Assembly (NCBI GenBank): GCA_016748015.1 | Contig: JAAOMT010000776.1 | Span: 210,328-248,476, forward strand | Reading direction: 5' to 3' | DNA from: Geosiphon pyriformis | Lineage: Eukaryota > Glomeromycota > Glomeromycetes > Archaeosporales > Geosiphonaceae | DNA: 38,149 bases | Part shown: positions 21,300 through 30,589 of the stretch, in pieces | How the letters are laid out: each line of letters opens with the position of its first letter | Numbering within the stretch: the stretch's first letter is position 1 | Made by a program: the position numbers and the translations under genes | Notes under the pieces: generated by a model | The model's database searches: none | What the model saw: only the letters and a program-made list of their open reading frames with translations | What the model was told of the DNA's origin: nothing

Positions 21300-21895
21300 A
21301 TTATTTCTTGAATTAAAATATTCAAAATGCTTTTTATATTTTTTATAAGTATTGGATCAAAAATTATCCAAATACTATTTTAATTATTGAAAAACAGACC
21401 ACTATAATTAATAACAATAAAACAAATATTGTTATTAAACCAAAAAAAACCACTACCAGAAGAAAAAAAATTAGTAATAAAATAAATAAATATATGCTTA
21501 AAAGCATAACAGCAAGCATACTATTATCTTTTAATAAACTTGGAAAAAAAATTAAAGAAATTTTGTTTATAAATAAAAACCTGTTATATAAAAAACAATT
21601 AAAACTCTATGATTAACTTGATGAAATTATAAAAAACTTAAAGCTTATAAAAAAACAACTTCAAAGATACAAGTAAAAATTTTGAGCATTATATAGTTAG
21701 ATGTTCCAAGAGTTTTGACTATTGCTAAAAGAGCCAAAACTCTTATATAAAAATTTGGTTTCTTGAATACAAAACTTATTTTATCTCAAATATTATATAT
21801 CTTATCTACAAAAGACTTCAACAACTTAGTTAGTTTTAAGTTAGATAAAATACATTAAATAAAATATCTCATAAATAGCTTGATTTCACTGAAGC
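21300..21895 (+). pseudogene. element F 3' reading frame
   Basis: Downstream of integrase, this is a Lys/Asn-rich decayed frame with LLYKKQLKLYD and KLIKKQLQRYK segments. A terminal DFTEA-stop (up to 21895) just before the polypurine tract parallels DFNRA-stop in B and ENFNGA-stop in D. Similarity to the other copies is otherwise low. Confidence 0.4.
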
Positions 21896-21917
21896 TTAAT
21901 CTCTTTGGAAAGAATAA
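21891..21917 (+). promoter_or_regulatory. element F polypurine tract
   Basis: GAAGCTTAATCTC followed by TTTGGAAAGAATAA abuts the right LTR. The GAAGCTTAAT leader matches the module seen before the 3' LTRs of B, D and E. Confidence 0.55.
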
Positions 21918-22633
21918 TATTATAGTTGAAATCCATAGTTTTTATTAGTTATTACATATATTAGCCACTTTATTTTTAGATAATAATTAATAATCTGATT
22001 ATTAATCTAATTATTAATCTAATCACTGACTTGATTAATAACTTAATCATTAATCTAATTATTGATCTAATTAATAACCTGATTATTGACTTGATTATTA
22101 ACCATTTTTAATAGCTATATAAGTGATAAGTTTTTCGGCTGTAAAAAAACATATAGTAATTAATCAAAAATAAATAAAATAACAACTATTATTTCAATTC
22201 TTCTCTTATCTTTTATTATTTTTTCCTTATTTTTAAGTATTTGAACATCTTGAAATAAAGGATTATTTGTTAGTATTTACTTACTTTTTTCCTAAATTAT
22301 ATAATTGTAATATTTAAAGATTATTGAATAAAATGTAACTAAAAAACATATTTAATACCTAATATCAAATTCTAAGAGTGTTAATATAAGACATAGAATT
22401 ATACCAGTGTGTTATTATTTGTTAATAATATAAATTATTTTTTTACCTTCAGATTCTCTAATTATCTTTTGAAAAAATTAGTGACTGAGATATTTTATAA
22501 AACTGATCTTGTACATTGAATTTATACTTATTTAATTCATTTCTTAAAGTTGAATTCCTTTTTAATCTATTCTATTATTATACAATTCTGTTTTTCTTTG
22601 TTATCTATTAACTTGTTATTCTAATTTATAACA
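21918..22633 (+). repeat. element F 3' LTR
   Basis: Starts TATTATAG (decayed TGTTATA) and ends TTATAACA. It contains the longest 12-bp array of the family and a TATATAAG box at 22116-22123. Confidence 0.85.
21985..22103 (+). repeat. 12-bp tandem array, 10 units, in F 3' LTR
   Basis: Ten in-phase units with no indel, for example ATTATTAATCTA (twice in a row), ATCACTGACTTG, ATTAATAACCTG and ATTATTGACTTG. It ends 13 bp before TATATAAG. Confidence 0.88.
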
Positions 22634-23757
22634 ATATTTTTATTATTTTCTTATTTTAAGATCTAAAAATTAGTTTAATAAGTTTTCTTAATTTCTTAGC
22701 AAATATTAAATAATTTTCTCTGGTAAGTGTCTTTATTATTGGGTTTAGTGTATAATATAATGTTTTTATTAAAATTACTATTGATGACTATTACTATGCT
22801 AGTTCTTCAAAAAAAATTTCTGTTATATTTCTATATTTTTAAATGTGTTTTTCCTTAAAGCTCTTACAGAAATACTTTTTTTATCTCACACTAATATCAG
22901 ATGTTTGTATTTTTTCACTTGTAGTAAAGCAGTACTTTATTCTTAATAAATTCAAAGAAAATTAAAATAAAAAATAAAATTCAACAAAATTAGTATTCAT
23001 AAAATAATTTTTATCAGAAATTATTTTTTCAAAGATATGAAAAGCTTGTTCTGGATTTTTAAGTTGATTGTTAATTTTGGCCAAAATATTACAAATATTT
23101 TCTAGGTAATTTCATGTATTTAATATTCTTTTAATGTGTTTTCAATTTAAGTTTGGGTTTTATGCATACTTTTATTAATATGTTAAATGTTTTTTTCATT
23201 GTTTTTTTTTAATAAAAAGACAATAGTAGAAAAAAAGTAATGGTTTTTTTAGTTATTCATGAAAAATCAGATTATAAAAAAAGAAAATCTTCAATTTTAT
23301 TGATCTTAGTATTAATAAATAATATAAAGCTTGACAAATATATTGTCTAACTTTTCTTGGAATTATAATCTAATTCTTTTACTTTTTCTTCATTTTTATT
23401 TTGTTTAATTAACTTTTTATTTTTTTTTATATTTTTTTCTTGTTTGTTTTTTTTCTAATTAAAAAACTATTATATATATACATATTTTGAGTTATATATA
23501 ATTATGTTTATTTTAACTAATTAGTAAGTAATTGTTAAGCTATTGGGTTTTTTGTTTAACTGTGAATGTTTTTTGGCTTACTTGTTTATAATCACATTAA
23601 ATTAGGCATGTTTGTATATGTTTTGTATGCTATTGTGTGCATATCACATTTTCTAATTTTATTTGTTAATTTGTGTTATTTATACTATTATTTAATAATT
23701 AGTTAATATATTATGATATTATTACTTTTAATTTTTGTTAATTTCTGTTAGATAATA
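22634..23757 (-). repeat. element E 3' LTR (left edge unresolved)
   Basis: The right edge is placed at GATAATA (23757), the reverse of a TATTATC start like that of the F 3' LTR, directly against the polypurine module. A TATATATA run near 23470 is a candidate promoter. No partner LTR is in the window, so extent and left end are inference. Confidence 0.4.
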
Positions 23758-23782
23758 TTATTATTATCTTAAGATTAAGCTC
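23758..23782 (-). promoter_or_regulatory. element E polypurine tract
   Basis: The minus strand reads GAGCTTAATCTTAAGATAATAATAA in two parts (GAGCTTAATCTT, AAGATAATAATAA): the same leader-plus-purine module as in B, D and F. Confidence 0.5.
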
Positions 23783-24640
23783 TGTTAAAATTGATGTGCA
23801 TTTTTTTAATGTTGACATCTAATATAAAAGTTTGTATATTTGTTTGAACTATTTATTTTTACAAGTTTTGGAATTTGTTGTTAGTAAGTTTTCTAATTCT
23901 ATTAAGAGTAAATATATTCATTTTGTTTGTTAACAATACTTTTGGACAATTTTAAAACAGCACATAGAATTAGTATGCTGTTCTAAAATAATGCTTAAAG
24001 TTGTTTTTTTCAGTTAATTTTTCAAACTTCTGGAGTTTTGTTTTGTTAATTTTCTTGCTACTTTTTTTAGTGTAAATTGTTTAAAAATCTAATTATATGG
24101 CTATTATAAAGTATATATAGCAAGAAAAAGCAATTAAGTTTGTTTCTTCTTTGAACATTGTACTTCTTAGAAGCTAAAACTTTTTCATGATTTTATTAAT
24201 CAATGTGTTGGCTTTTTTTTGTTTTTTGTAATAAAAATTAAAACAATTTGTGTTTGGCTTGTTTTTTTATGTAACTGAATTTTTTTTTCTATATAATATT
24301 TTAGAATTATTAAGAGTAATTTCTAATGGAAAATTATTTTTTTGTAGTAACTGAAATAAAAGTTGAAAAGTATTTATAATATTTTCAAATATATTTATAA
24401 TAAAAAAATAAATATTAAATAAATATTAAAATAAATTATTTTTATATATTAAAATTTTAAAGAAATTTTTTTAATAGTTTAATGTTTCTGATTTTTCTAA
24501 CTATTTTTGAAATTGTTTTAATTTTTTTTTAAATATTAATGATAATAATCCAAATGTAGTTGATCAAATTAATTGTTTCTTAGATAATGTTTGATAATTA
24601 CTATTAGCTTCAAGTCTCATAAGATTTGATTAAGAGACAT
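23776..24640 (-). pseudogene. element E 3' reading frame
   Basis: The frame ends NFNRA-stop right before the polypurine module, almost identical to the end of the element B frame (DFNRA). The rest is strongly decayed, with many A/T homopolymers. Assigned by position between integrase and polypurine tract and by the shared end. Confidence 0.4.
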
Positions 24641-24689
24641 AATTAATATATGTGTTCCTAATTCAGGTGTTAACAAATCAGATAATTGT

Positions 24690-25990
24690 TGTTAATGATA
24701 GATTTTTAATTGGTTATCATGTGCAATTTTTTTCAAAATTTTATCACCTAAATGTAATTTAAATGTTTTATTATTTAAGACATTGTAGATATAAAAAAAT
24801 CTGTCTTATTTATTGTCAAATTTTTTACTTTATTGTTTTTCTGTTTTTGTTTGATGTAATAAAACTTTGTCTTCTATTTTGTAGACAATAGATTATTTTA
24901 AGAGTTTGTTATTATGTTGGACTTTTTATTGTTCTTGAAAATACTTAATATTATTGATTATATATTAGTAATTGCCTTCTAGTTTTTCTAGCAGTTTGTA
25001 AGTCCATTTTTTAATAATTTTTTATAAGTTGTTCTTATTTATTAATTCTATTGAATAAATATTTATTATTGGTTTTATAAGTAATATAGCATTTTTTCTA
25101 CATGCTAATTCGAATGGTATAAATTTTGTAGTATTATATTTTAGTATTTGATAAACCAATAAAACTGAAGAGATAAATAAATCTTATTATTATTCCATTT
25201 TATTGCTTATTTTTGCCAATGATTTACATAATGTTCTATTAAAACATTTTACTTATTTATTTGTTTATGAATAGTAAAGTAACAAAAAAAATTATTTTAT
25301 TTTAAAGCATTGACTAATTTTAGCAAGCAAATTGTTTACAAAATGGATTTCTTGATCTAAAAGTAGCTTTTTTGGATAATTATGTTTACAAATCAAATTT
25401 TTATACACAAAGTTAATAATTGATTTAATATTTTTAGTTTTAATGATTTTTGTTTTTAGCCATTTTGTTAAATAGTCTACAATAATTATAATGTATTAGG
25501 TTTTTTTGGTAGTAATAGTTAGTGATCTTACTAGATTAATTCCTATTCTGTCAAATAGTTTTTCTATTTTAATAGGTCATAATAATTTGGTCGCTTTTGA
25601 TTCTTTTCTTTTTTAATATATATTGCAATTATAAATATATTGAATAATATCAATATATATCTTTAACTAGTAGTATTGACTAGTTGTCTACTGAATTGTG
25701 ACTTCTTTTGCAAAGTGGTTTGTATTTGAATTTGAGTGTATATTGTAAAAAATAATTTTTTTTTCAGTTTTAGTAATCACTTGGAGTAGATTATATTAGT
25801 AGTATTAGTACAATATATTGTTTTTAATCAAGTAATGTTTAGTTTGTTTCTGAATTTTTGTTTGTTTTTTCAATAATAATTTTGTTGGTAATTAGAGAAT
25901 TGTAAGGTAATATATTAGGTATTGGTGTGTTTTGGTGTTTATTTTAATTGAATAATAAGTGATTTTTGGTGGTTATGTATGTTTCATTTG
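24690..25990 (-). pseudogene. element E RNase H end and integrase remnant
   Basis: Minus-strand fragments from the right: NTNADCLSQM (RNase H/integrase connection, ~26000), FDRIGINLVRSLTI, IIIIVDYLTKWLKTKII (first DDE Asp), LLLDQEIHFVNNLL (second Asp), VKCFNRTLCKSLAKISNK (Glu replaced by Lys), then VLLHQTKTEKQ and KFDNK-stop-DRFFYIYN. The stop (24806-24808) is at the conserved Trp. Confidence 0.75.
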
Positions 25991-26084
25991 GGATAAACAA
26001 TCTGCATTTGTGTTTTTGGTTCTTTTTTTATAAATAATATTATATATATAAAATTGTAAGGTAGTAATTTATCTGATATAATGT

Positions 26085-26957
26085 TGTTACAAGTAATTAT
26101 TTGAAGTGTTGGTACAAATAACAAATCCATAACTTGGTGCTCAATAGCTAGTACAGTTAGTAATTTTTAAAGATTTTCATATCTGAAAATTTTGATTGGA
26201 GTCTTTTGTATAATGAACAGAGATTTAATAATTGTTTCAGTAGCCTCTCAGAATAAGTATTCTATCAAATTTTTTTTTTAACATAGTAACCAGTTTATTT
26301 TGACAGTTGTGCCTTTTTAATAAGCTATCCTTAAATTTCTAAACTCTATATCCTTATTTCTGGATCTTTTATCAGGTTATCTTTAATATTAATTAATCAA
26401 TACTTAATCTCTTAAATCAGTTAGTAAATAATAAACAACAAAGAAAATAAAAAAAAATAATAGAAATAAAAAAAATAAGAAAAGAAAATAAGAAATTAAT
26501 ATTCTATTAATAGCTATAATCAAGAATTATTGTTTCAGTATAATTAAGTATTAAATGTTATCAACATAGAGTATTGATAACAGATAAGTAATAGATATTT
26601 TTAATAAAATAATGATAACATAAATTGGATAATAATAAGTTGAATAATTGAATAAATTTATTTCAGTTAATAATAACTATTTGTAAAGTAAAAGTTAATT
26701 AATAAATAAGAAAGAGAATACTAAATCGAAACTAAACCAAATACTTTTTTTGCTTTTAATACTATTGCTATATATATATATAGTTAGTATTATATAAAAT
26801 TCCTGGAATTCTGTGATTTCTTTAGAAGAATTCTGGAATTTTGGAATTCTGAAATCCTGTAATTTTTTTAAAAGAATTCTAGAATTTCTCTGTTACTATG
26901 TCTACTTTTAATTAACTATTTCTCTAATTATAATATTTCTAATTTCTATAAGTAACA
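26085..26957 (-). repeat. element D 3' LTR
   Basis: On the plus strand TGTTAC (26085) to AGTAACA (26957), 873 bp; the reverse complement aligns with both LTRs of B. It contains GAATTC-like palindromes with TTCnnGAA dyads (about 26800-26890) and a TATATATATATAG box (about 26783-26768). Confidence 0.85.
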
Positions 26958-26986
26958 TTATTCTCTTTTTTTTAATATTAAGCTCC
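26958..26986 (-). promoter_or_regulatory. element D polypurine tract
   Basis: The minus strand reads GGAGCTTAATATT then AAAAAAAAGAGAATAA into the LTR; nearly the same as in B. Confidence 0.7.
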
Positions 26987-27830
26987 ATTGAAATTTTCTA
27001 AACTTTCTAAATTTCTTTTTTGAATTAGTTTTATAACTTTCTTCTTTAGAATTGCTTTTGTAATTCTTATCTGCAATTCTTCAAATTGAGCATTAATTAA
27101 TTTTTCCGATTGATTAATAGTTATAATATCTATTATTGAGTGTAGTAATATTTCTGGTTGTCTCAAAATCCTATCCATAGTTAGTAAATGGCTCTTGCAT
27201 ATATGAATAAATTGTTTTTTCTGACTAGTTGTTCAATTTGTTATAGTCAAATTAGATCAAATTTTTTTTGTTTTGTCAGTATATAAGTTTTTAATGCTTA
27301 ACTGTTATCTTAACTGATAGTAACAAAAGTTTTTTGGCTTCTGTTGTATTTATTGGTTCTAATTTTCAAAGATCAATTTTTTTTTGGCTTTTGTTGTATT
27401 TATTGGTTCTAATTTTCAAAGATCAATTCTTTTTCTGGTATAAATATTCTTAGATCTTTCAATGTTTTTTCTATTTTTCTCATTATTTTATCTACAATAT
27501 TCTTAGAAGTATGATATCTAGAATATCATTCCTTGGTTTGGTTTTTTTACAGTATTTCTTTGTTTTTATACTGTATTATGTGTTTATTAATGGTAATTTT
27601 CAGGCTTGATTTCTGTTGTTAAATCAGTTGTAATAGTTGTTATACAAGCAAATAGATGTTGTTGGTAATTTTTATCTTTTTTTATTGTTTTTGTTGTGTG
27701 TGTTGATTTCTTATATATTGTTCTAATAGCTTAATTTGACATGTTTGTTTCAACAATAATGATTGGTTTTAGATCTTGTAAAATCTTATCTGGTTTAATT
27801 AGTATTCTTTGTACTTCCAGTTGTGAAATA
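26978..27830 (-). pseudogene. element D 3' reading frame
   Basis: The last 66 codons are open (27178-26978) and contain PEILLHSIIDIITINQSEKL, AQFEELQIRITKAILKKKV and ENFNGA-stop, closely matching B (LLHPTINTITINQLEKIINT). Upstream the frame is broken and contains a 50-bp tandem duplication. Function unknown. Confidence 0.6.
27331..27430. repeat. 50-bp tandem duplication in element D
   Basis: 27331-27380 and 27381-27430 are near-identical 50-bp copies, differing mainly by one C/T and a base near the unit end. The unit runs from TTTTTGGCTT through TTTTCAAAGATCAATT. It is absent from B and C at this place. Confidence 0.85.
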
Positions 27831-27839
27831 TTATTGGTA

Positions 27840-28750
27840 AATGATAATGCTATCTTGTGATATGGTTTCAATCAATTATTATGTGCTGCTTTAACTAAAA
27901 TTTTGTTGTTCTATCTTAGTTTATAAGCTCTATTTTCTAGAATTTTTTCAATATAAAATGGTCTATTCTATTTGGGGTCAAATTTTCTACTCCATTGTTT
28001 TTCTGCTTTAGTATAATATAAGAGTACTTTGTCTCTAATCTTAAATTCAACTGATTTATCTGGTAATTGGTTATCATATTGTTCTTTTTGTTTTTTTTGT
28101 AACTTTTAAATATTATCAGCTGCTCTTTATTTTTTGTTTTCCAAAGTTTCTATTAATTTGTATGTTCTTTTTAGGAATATTCTTTGAAAGTTGGTTTTTG
28201 TTATTGGTTCTATTAGATATGTGTTAATGTTTATCTTAATTGGTAATATTGCTGTTCTATTATAAACAAATTCAAATAGTGTTGCTTGTGTGGTATCTTG
28301 CTTTATTATCCAATAAGCAAATAGTACTGATGAAATAAATAAATTCTATTTGTCTTGGTTTTTTTGGCTAATTTTGGCTATTGCTTTACACAATATTCTG
28401 TTGAATTTTTCGACTAAGCTATTTGTTTGTAGATGATATAATAATAATAATAATAGTCTTTTAATTTCAAATCTTTGACTTAATTTTGTTAATGTTTTGT
28501 TTACAAAGTGAGTTTCTTGATTAAATAATAATTCTTTTGGGCATCTGTGTTAACAAATCAAATCTTGGTGGACAAATTTGGCTATGGATTCTGCATTTGC
28601 TCTTTAAATTGCTTTCACTTCTGGCCATTTTGTAAAATAGTTCATAGCTACTGCTATATAACAATTGTCTCTGCTGGTTATTGTTAATGATCTAATTAAG
28701 TCAATTCCAATTTAATTAAATGGTTGTCTTACTTTAATTAGCCTTAGTGG
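27840..28750 (-). pseudogene. element D integrase, interrupted by element C
   Basis: Minus-strand fragments: a start near FNxIGIDLIRSLTI (~28700), YFTKWPEVKAI (first DDE Asp region, ~28630), NSLVEKFNRILCKAIAKI (Glu kept, ~28400), LFAYWIIKQDTTQATLFEFV (~28290), KQWSRKFDPK-stop-NRPFYIEKIL (stop 27968-27970 at the conserved Trp) and NRAYKLR. The homology stops at 28750 where the C LTR begins; in C the corresponding text continues to the zinc-binding region. Confidence 0.75.
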
Positions 28751-29719
28751 TATTATCAGAGGTTTTTGGTCTCTTTTTTTGAATGTTGTTAATGTTGATA
28801 TGCTTGAATTTACGTTTTCTGAAAGTAGTTAGACCTCCAGTAACTGAATTTATCTTCAAATTATCTCCTATAATTTGAACTACTGGGCTTATGAGTGGAA
28901 TGGCCAATTTCTTGCCAGTTACTTTATGTAGTTACATTGTAGTAAACATTAACTCTTTCCCAGAAATTGCTCATCTGGAAGCTTACTAAAAATATGTAGT
29001 TACTTTGCTGTAAAAGTCAACTCTTCTACAAGAATCTCGTCTGTAGGCTACCCAAATGATTATAATAAGAAAAAAAAGAAAAATAAAAGAAATATAAAAA
29101 GAAATAGATTTTTATTAAGGGAAACGTTTTCTATCCAGGCCTGGAGTCACTAACAGATTATTGAAATTGGTAGTTAATCAATTTCAAAATGTTAGTTGTG
29201 TTGAGAGAATTTTAAGTGTAATAATTTAAGGATTTGGTTTTTGAATTTTGAATTTTTATTTGAATGTGTAAAAGGTAATTTGTTTTAATTAAGATATCTA
29301 AAGTAGAATGCTATAGTAAGATACTATGAGAAGATACATTTTCTTGAAGAGAGAAGCTCTTCTTTTATATAACTTGCTGTAGTACTAATCTTTGAACTTG
29401 CACTTTTTTCTTTACTACAATTTGGGTGAACAAAAGATACATTTCAGCAAACTACAAGTTATTTCACTGAACTTTTAATTATTTCGGTCAATTTCCATTA
29501 ATTTCGGCGAATTTTGACTATGTTAAATGGTTTAGAGTATTGTGTAATTTGATCATCTTAATTTCTAGAGTACAAATCGAATTATTGATTGAATAATGAT
29601 ATTTGATAATTTGATTTAATAATAAGTGATAATCGAAATAATAATAGTATATGCTAATTAATAATAGGAATTATGAGGGTAATTTCATGCTAATTAATAG
29701 CTAAATTCTGCTGGTAACA
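28751..29719 (-). repeat. element C 3' LTR
   Basis: 969 bp. In element sense it starts TGTTACCAGC (29719) and ends near 28751 (TATTAT, decayed TGTTAC, on the plus strand). It carries TATATAAAAG (29371-29362) followed by a GAAGAG-AGAAG-CTCTTC hairpin (29346-29362) and an AATAAAA near 29115. Its partner begins at 37597. Confidence 0.88.
29362..29371 (-). promoter_or_regulatory. TATA-like box in C LTR
   Basis: TATATAAAAG on the minus strand, about 350 bp into the LTR, directly before a short inverted repeat; a plausible U3 promoter. Confidence 0.5.
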
Positions 29720-29745
29720 TAATCTCCTCCTCAAGACTGAGCTCC
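29720..29745 (-). promoter_or_regulatory. element C polypurine tract
   Basis: The minus strand reads GGAGCTCAGTCTT then GAGGAGGAGATTA, abutting the LTR start. A GC-richer version of the module in B, D, E and F. Confidence 0.75.
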
Positions 29746-30405
29746 ATCGAAGTTCAAGCACTATCTGTGATGTTAAGATAGTAGTCCAAGATAATTGAAG
29801 TGATCTGGTCTGAAAATTGTTGAAATTTCAGTTCTGTGAGCTTTTTAATATATTGAATTTTCATTGGATGGAGTATTGGATTTTGTAGAACGTTTTCACA
29901 AATGTTGAATAAATCATAGAGTTTGACTGCTGCTCTAAGTTTGTAGCAAGTGTTTGTTGGTCCAGCTGCTGTCTTGAATTCATTGTGAATTTGTTTTTGT
30001 ATAGTCTCAGGAGTGATGTTGGTTGCTTTAAGTTCTAGTTTTCGTTCATAAAGTGTTTTTCCAATATAAAAATATCTATATATAAGAGTATGTTTATTGT
30101 TCTGTTATTAAAGAATAGTAGAAGTTTTTGTTGAATTGTGGCATTTGGTGGAATGTCAATAGGGGCAATTAAAAGGTTTTCTTTCAGTGCTTGCTTCAAA
30201 AGTTCTGGTAACCTATTTTCAGAATGATCTCTTGTTTTTTTTCTATGGAGTAATAGTTCTGAGAATTATTTACTACTAGGGCTGTGGTTTCTTTCTGAAT
30301 GTAATTAATTTGACTTCTATTAATCGTTATGGATAAGTCAGGAAGTGTTTTCAAGGCTAACATTAATTTTTGGGATGTTTGTTGAATATTTCGGGGAATA
30401 ATCAT
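29731..30405 (-). pseudogene. element C 3' reading frame downstream of integrase
   Basis: Begins at a real ATG (30405; MIIPRNIQQTSQKLMLALKT), is open for 69 codons, then continues in shifted frames. Visible are KTLYERKLELKATNITPETI, KQIHNEFKTAAGPTNTCYKL, RAAVKLYDLFNICENVLQNP and IKKLTELKFQQFSDQIT, and it ends LNFDGAQS-stop inside the polypurine module. Colinear with the 3' frames of B, D and E. No hydrophobic segment, so not env-like by eye; I do not recognise a family. It would be helical and charged. It is separated from integrase by about 190 bp of AT-rich sequence. Confidence 0.6.
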
Positions 30406-30589
30406 AATAAAATTGACTAATTAATAAAGAAGAAAAAAAAAAGAATAAAGAAAATTATTTTTGGGTATAGAGTTTTTATTTGTTTTTGGGTTTGAGTGTT
30501 TCTTGTAATTATTTACTATTTTTGTTTTTATGTTTGTATTTTTAGAAGAGATTATTAAAAATGTTAAATTAAGTGTTCAAGTTTGATTA

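Larger units (their letters stand above)
19220..22633 (+). mobile_element. element F: internally deleted LTR retrotransposon
   Basis: LTRs at 19220-19946 (727 bp) and 21918-22633 (716 bp) enclose only about 2 kb with an integrase remnant and a 3' frame. No gag, protease, RT or RNase H is visible and no TGG primer-binding site follows the first LTR. It is probably a deletion derivative. It lies 32 bp right of B. A polypurine module at 21891-21917 fits its right LTR. A third LTR of this family is the solo copy at 4369-5069. Confidence 0.85.
22634..26084 (-). mobile_element. element E: 3' half of an old gypsy-type element
   Basis: Minus-strand order from the right: RNase H end, integrase, 3' frame, polypurine tract (23782-23758), LTR (from about 23757 down). 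The right side is cut by the D insertion at 26084. The left LTR edge is not resolved and may be cut by element F. It is the most decayed of the nested set. Confidence 0.75.
26085..28750 (-). mobile_element. element D: 3' part of a B-family element inserted in E
   Basis: The 3' LTR (26085-26957), polypurine tract, 3' frame and integrase are present on the minus strand. The integrase is then interrupted at 28750 by element C. The LTR is of the B family. The rest of D should lie right of element C, outside the window. Confidence 0.82.

Noticed and set aside
26081-26090. Perfect target-site duplications for the elements
   Set aside because: For B, F and the solo LTR the flanking 4-5-mers do not match cleanly; for C and D the other flank is outside the window.
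29731-30405. 3' frame of element C as an env gene
   Set aside because: No signal peptide, transmembrane segment or fusion-type hydrophobic stretch in this frame or its homologues.
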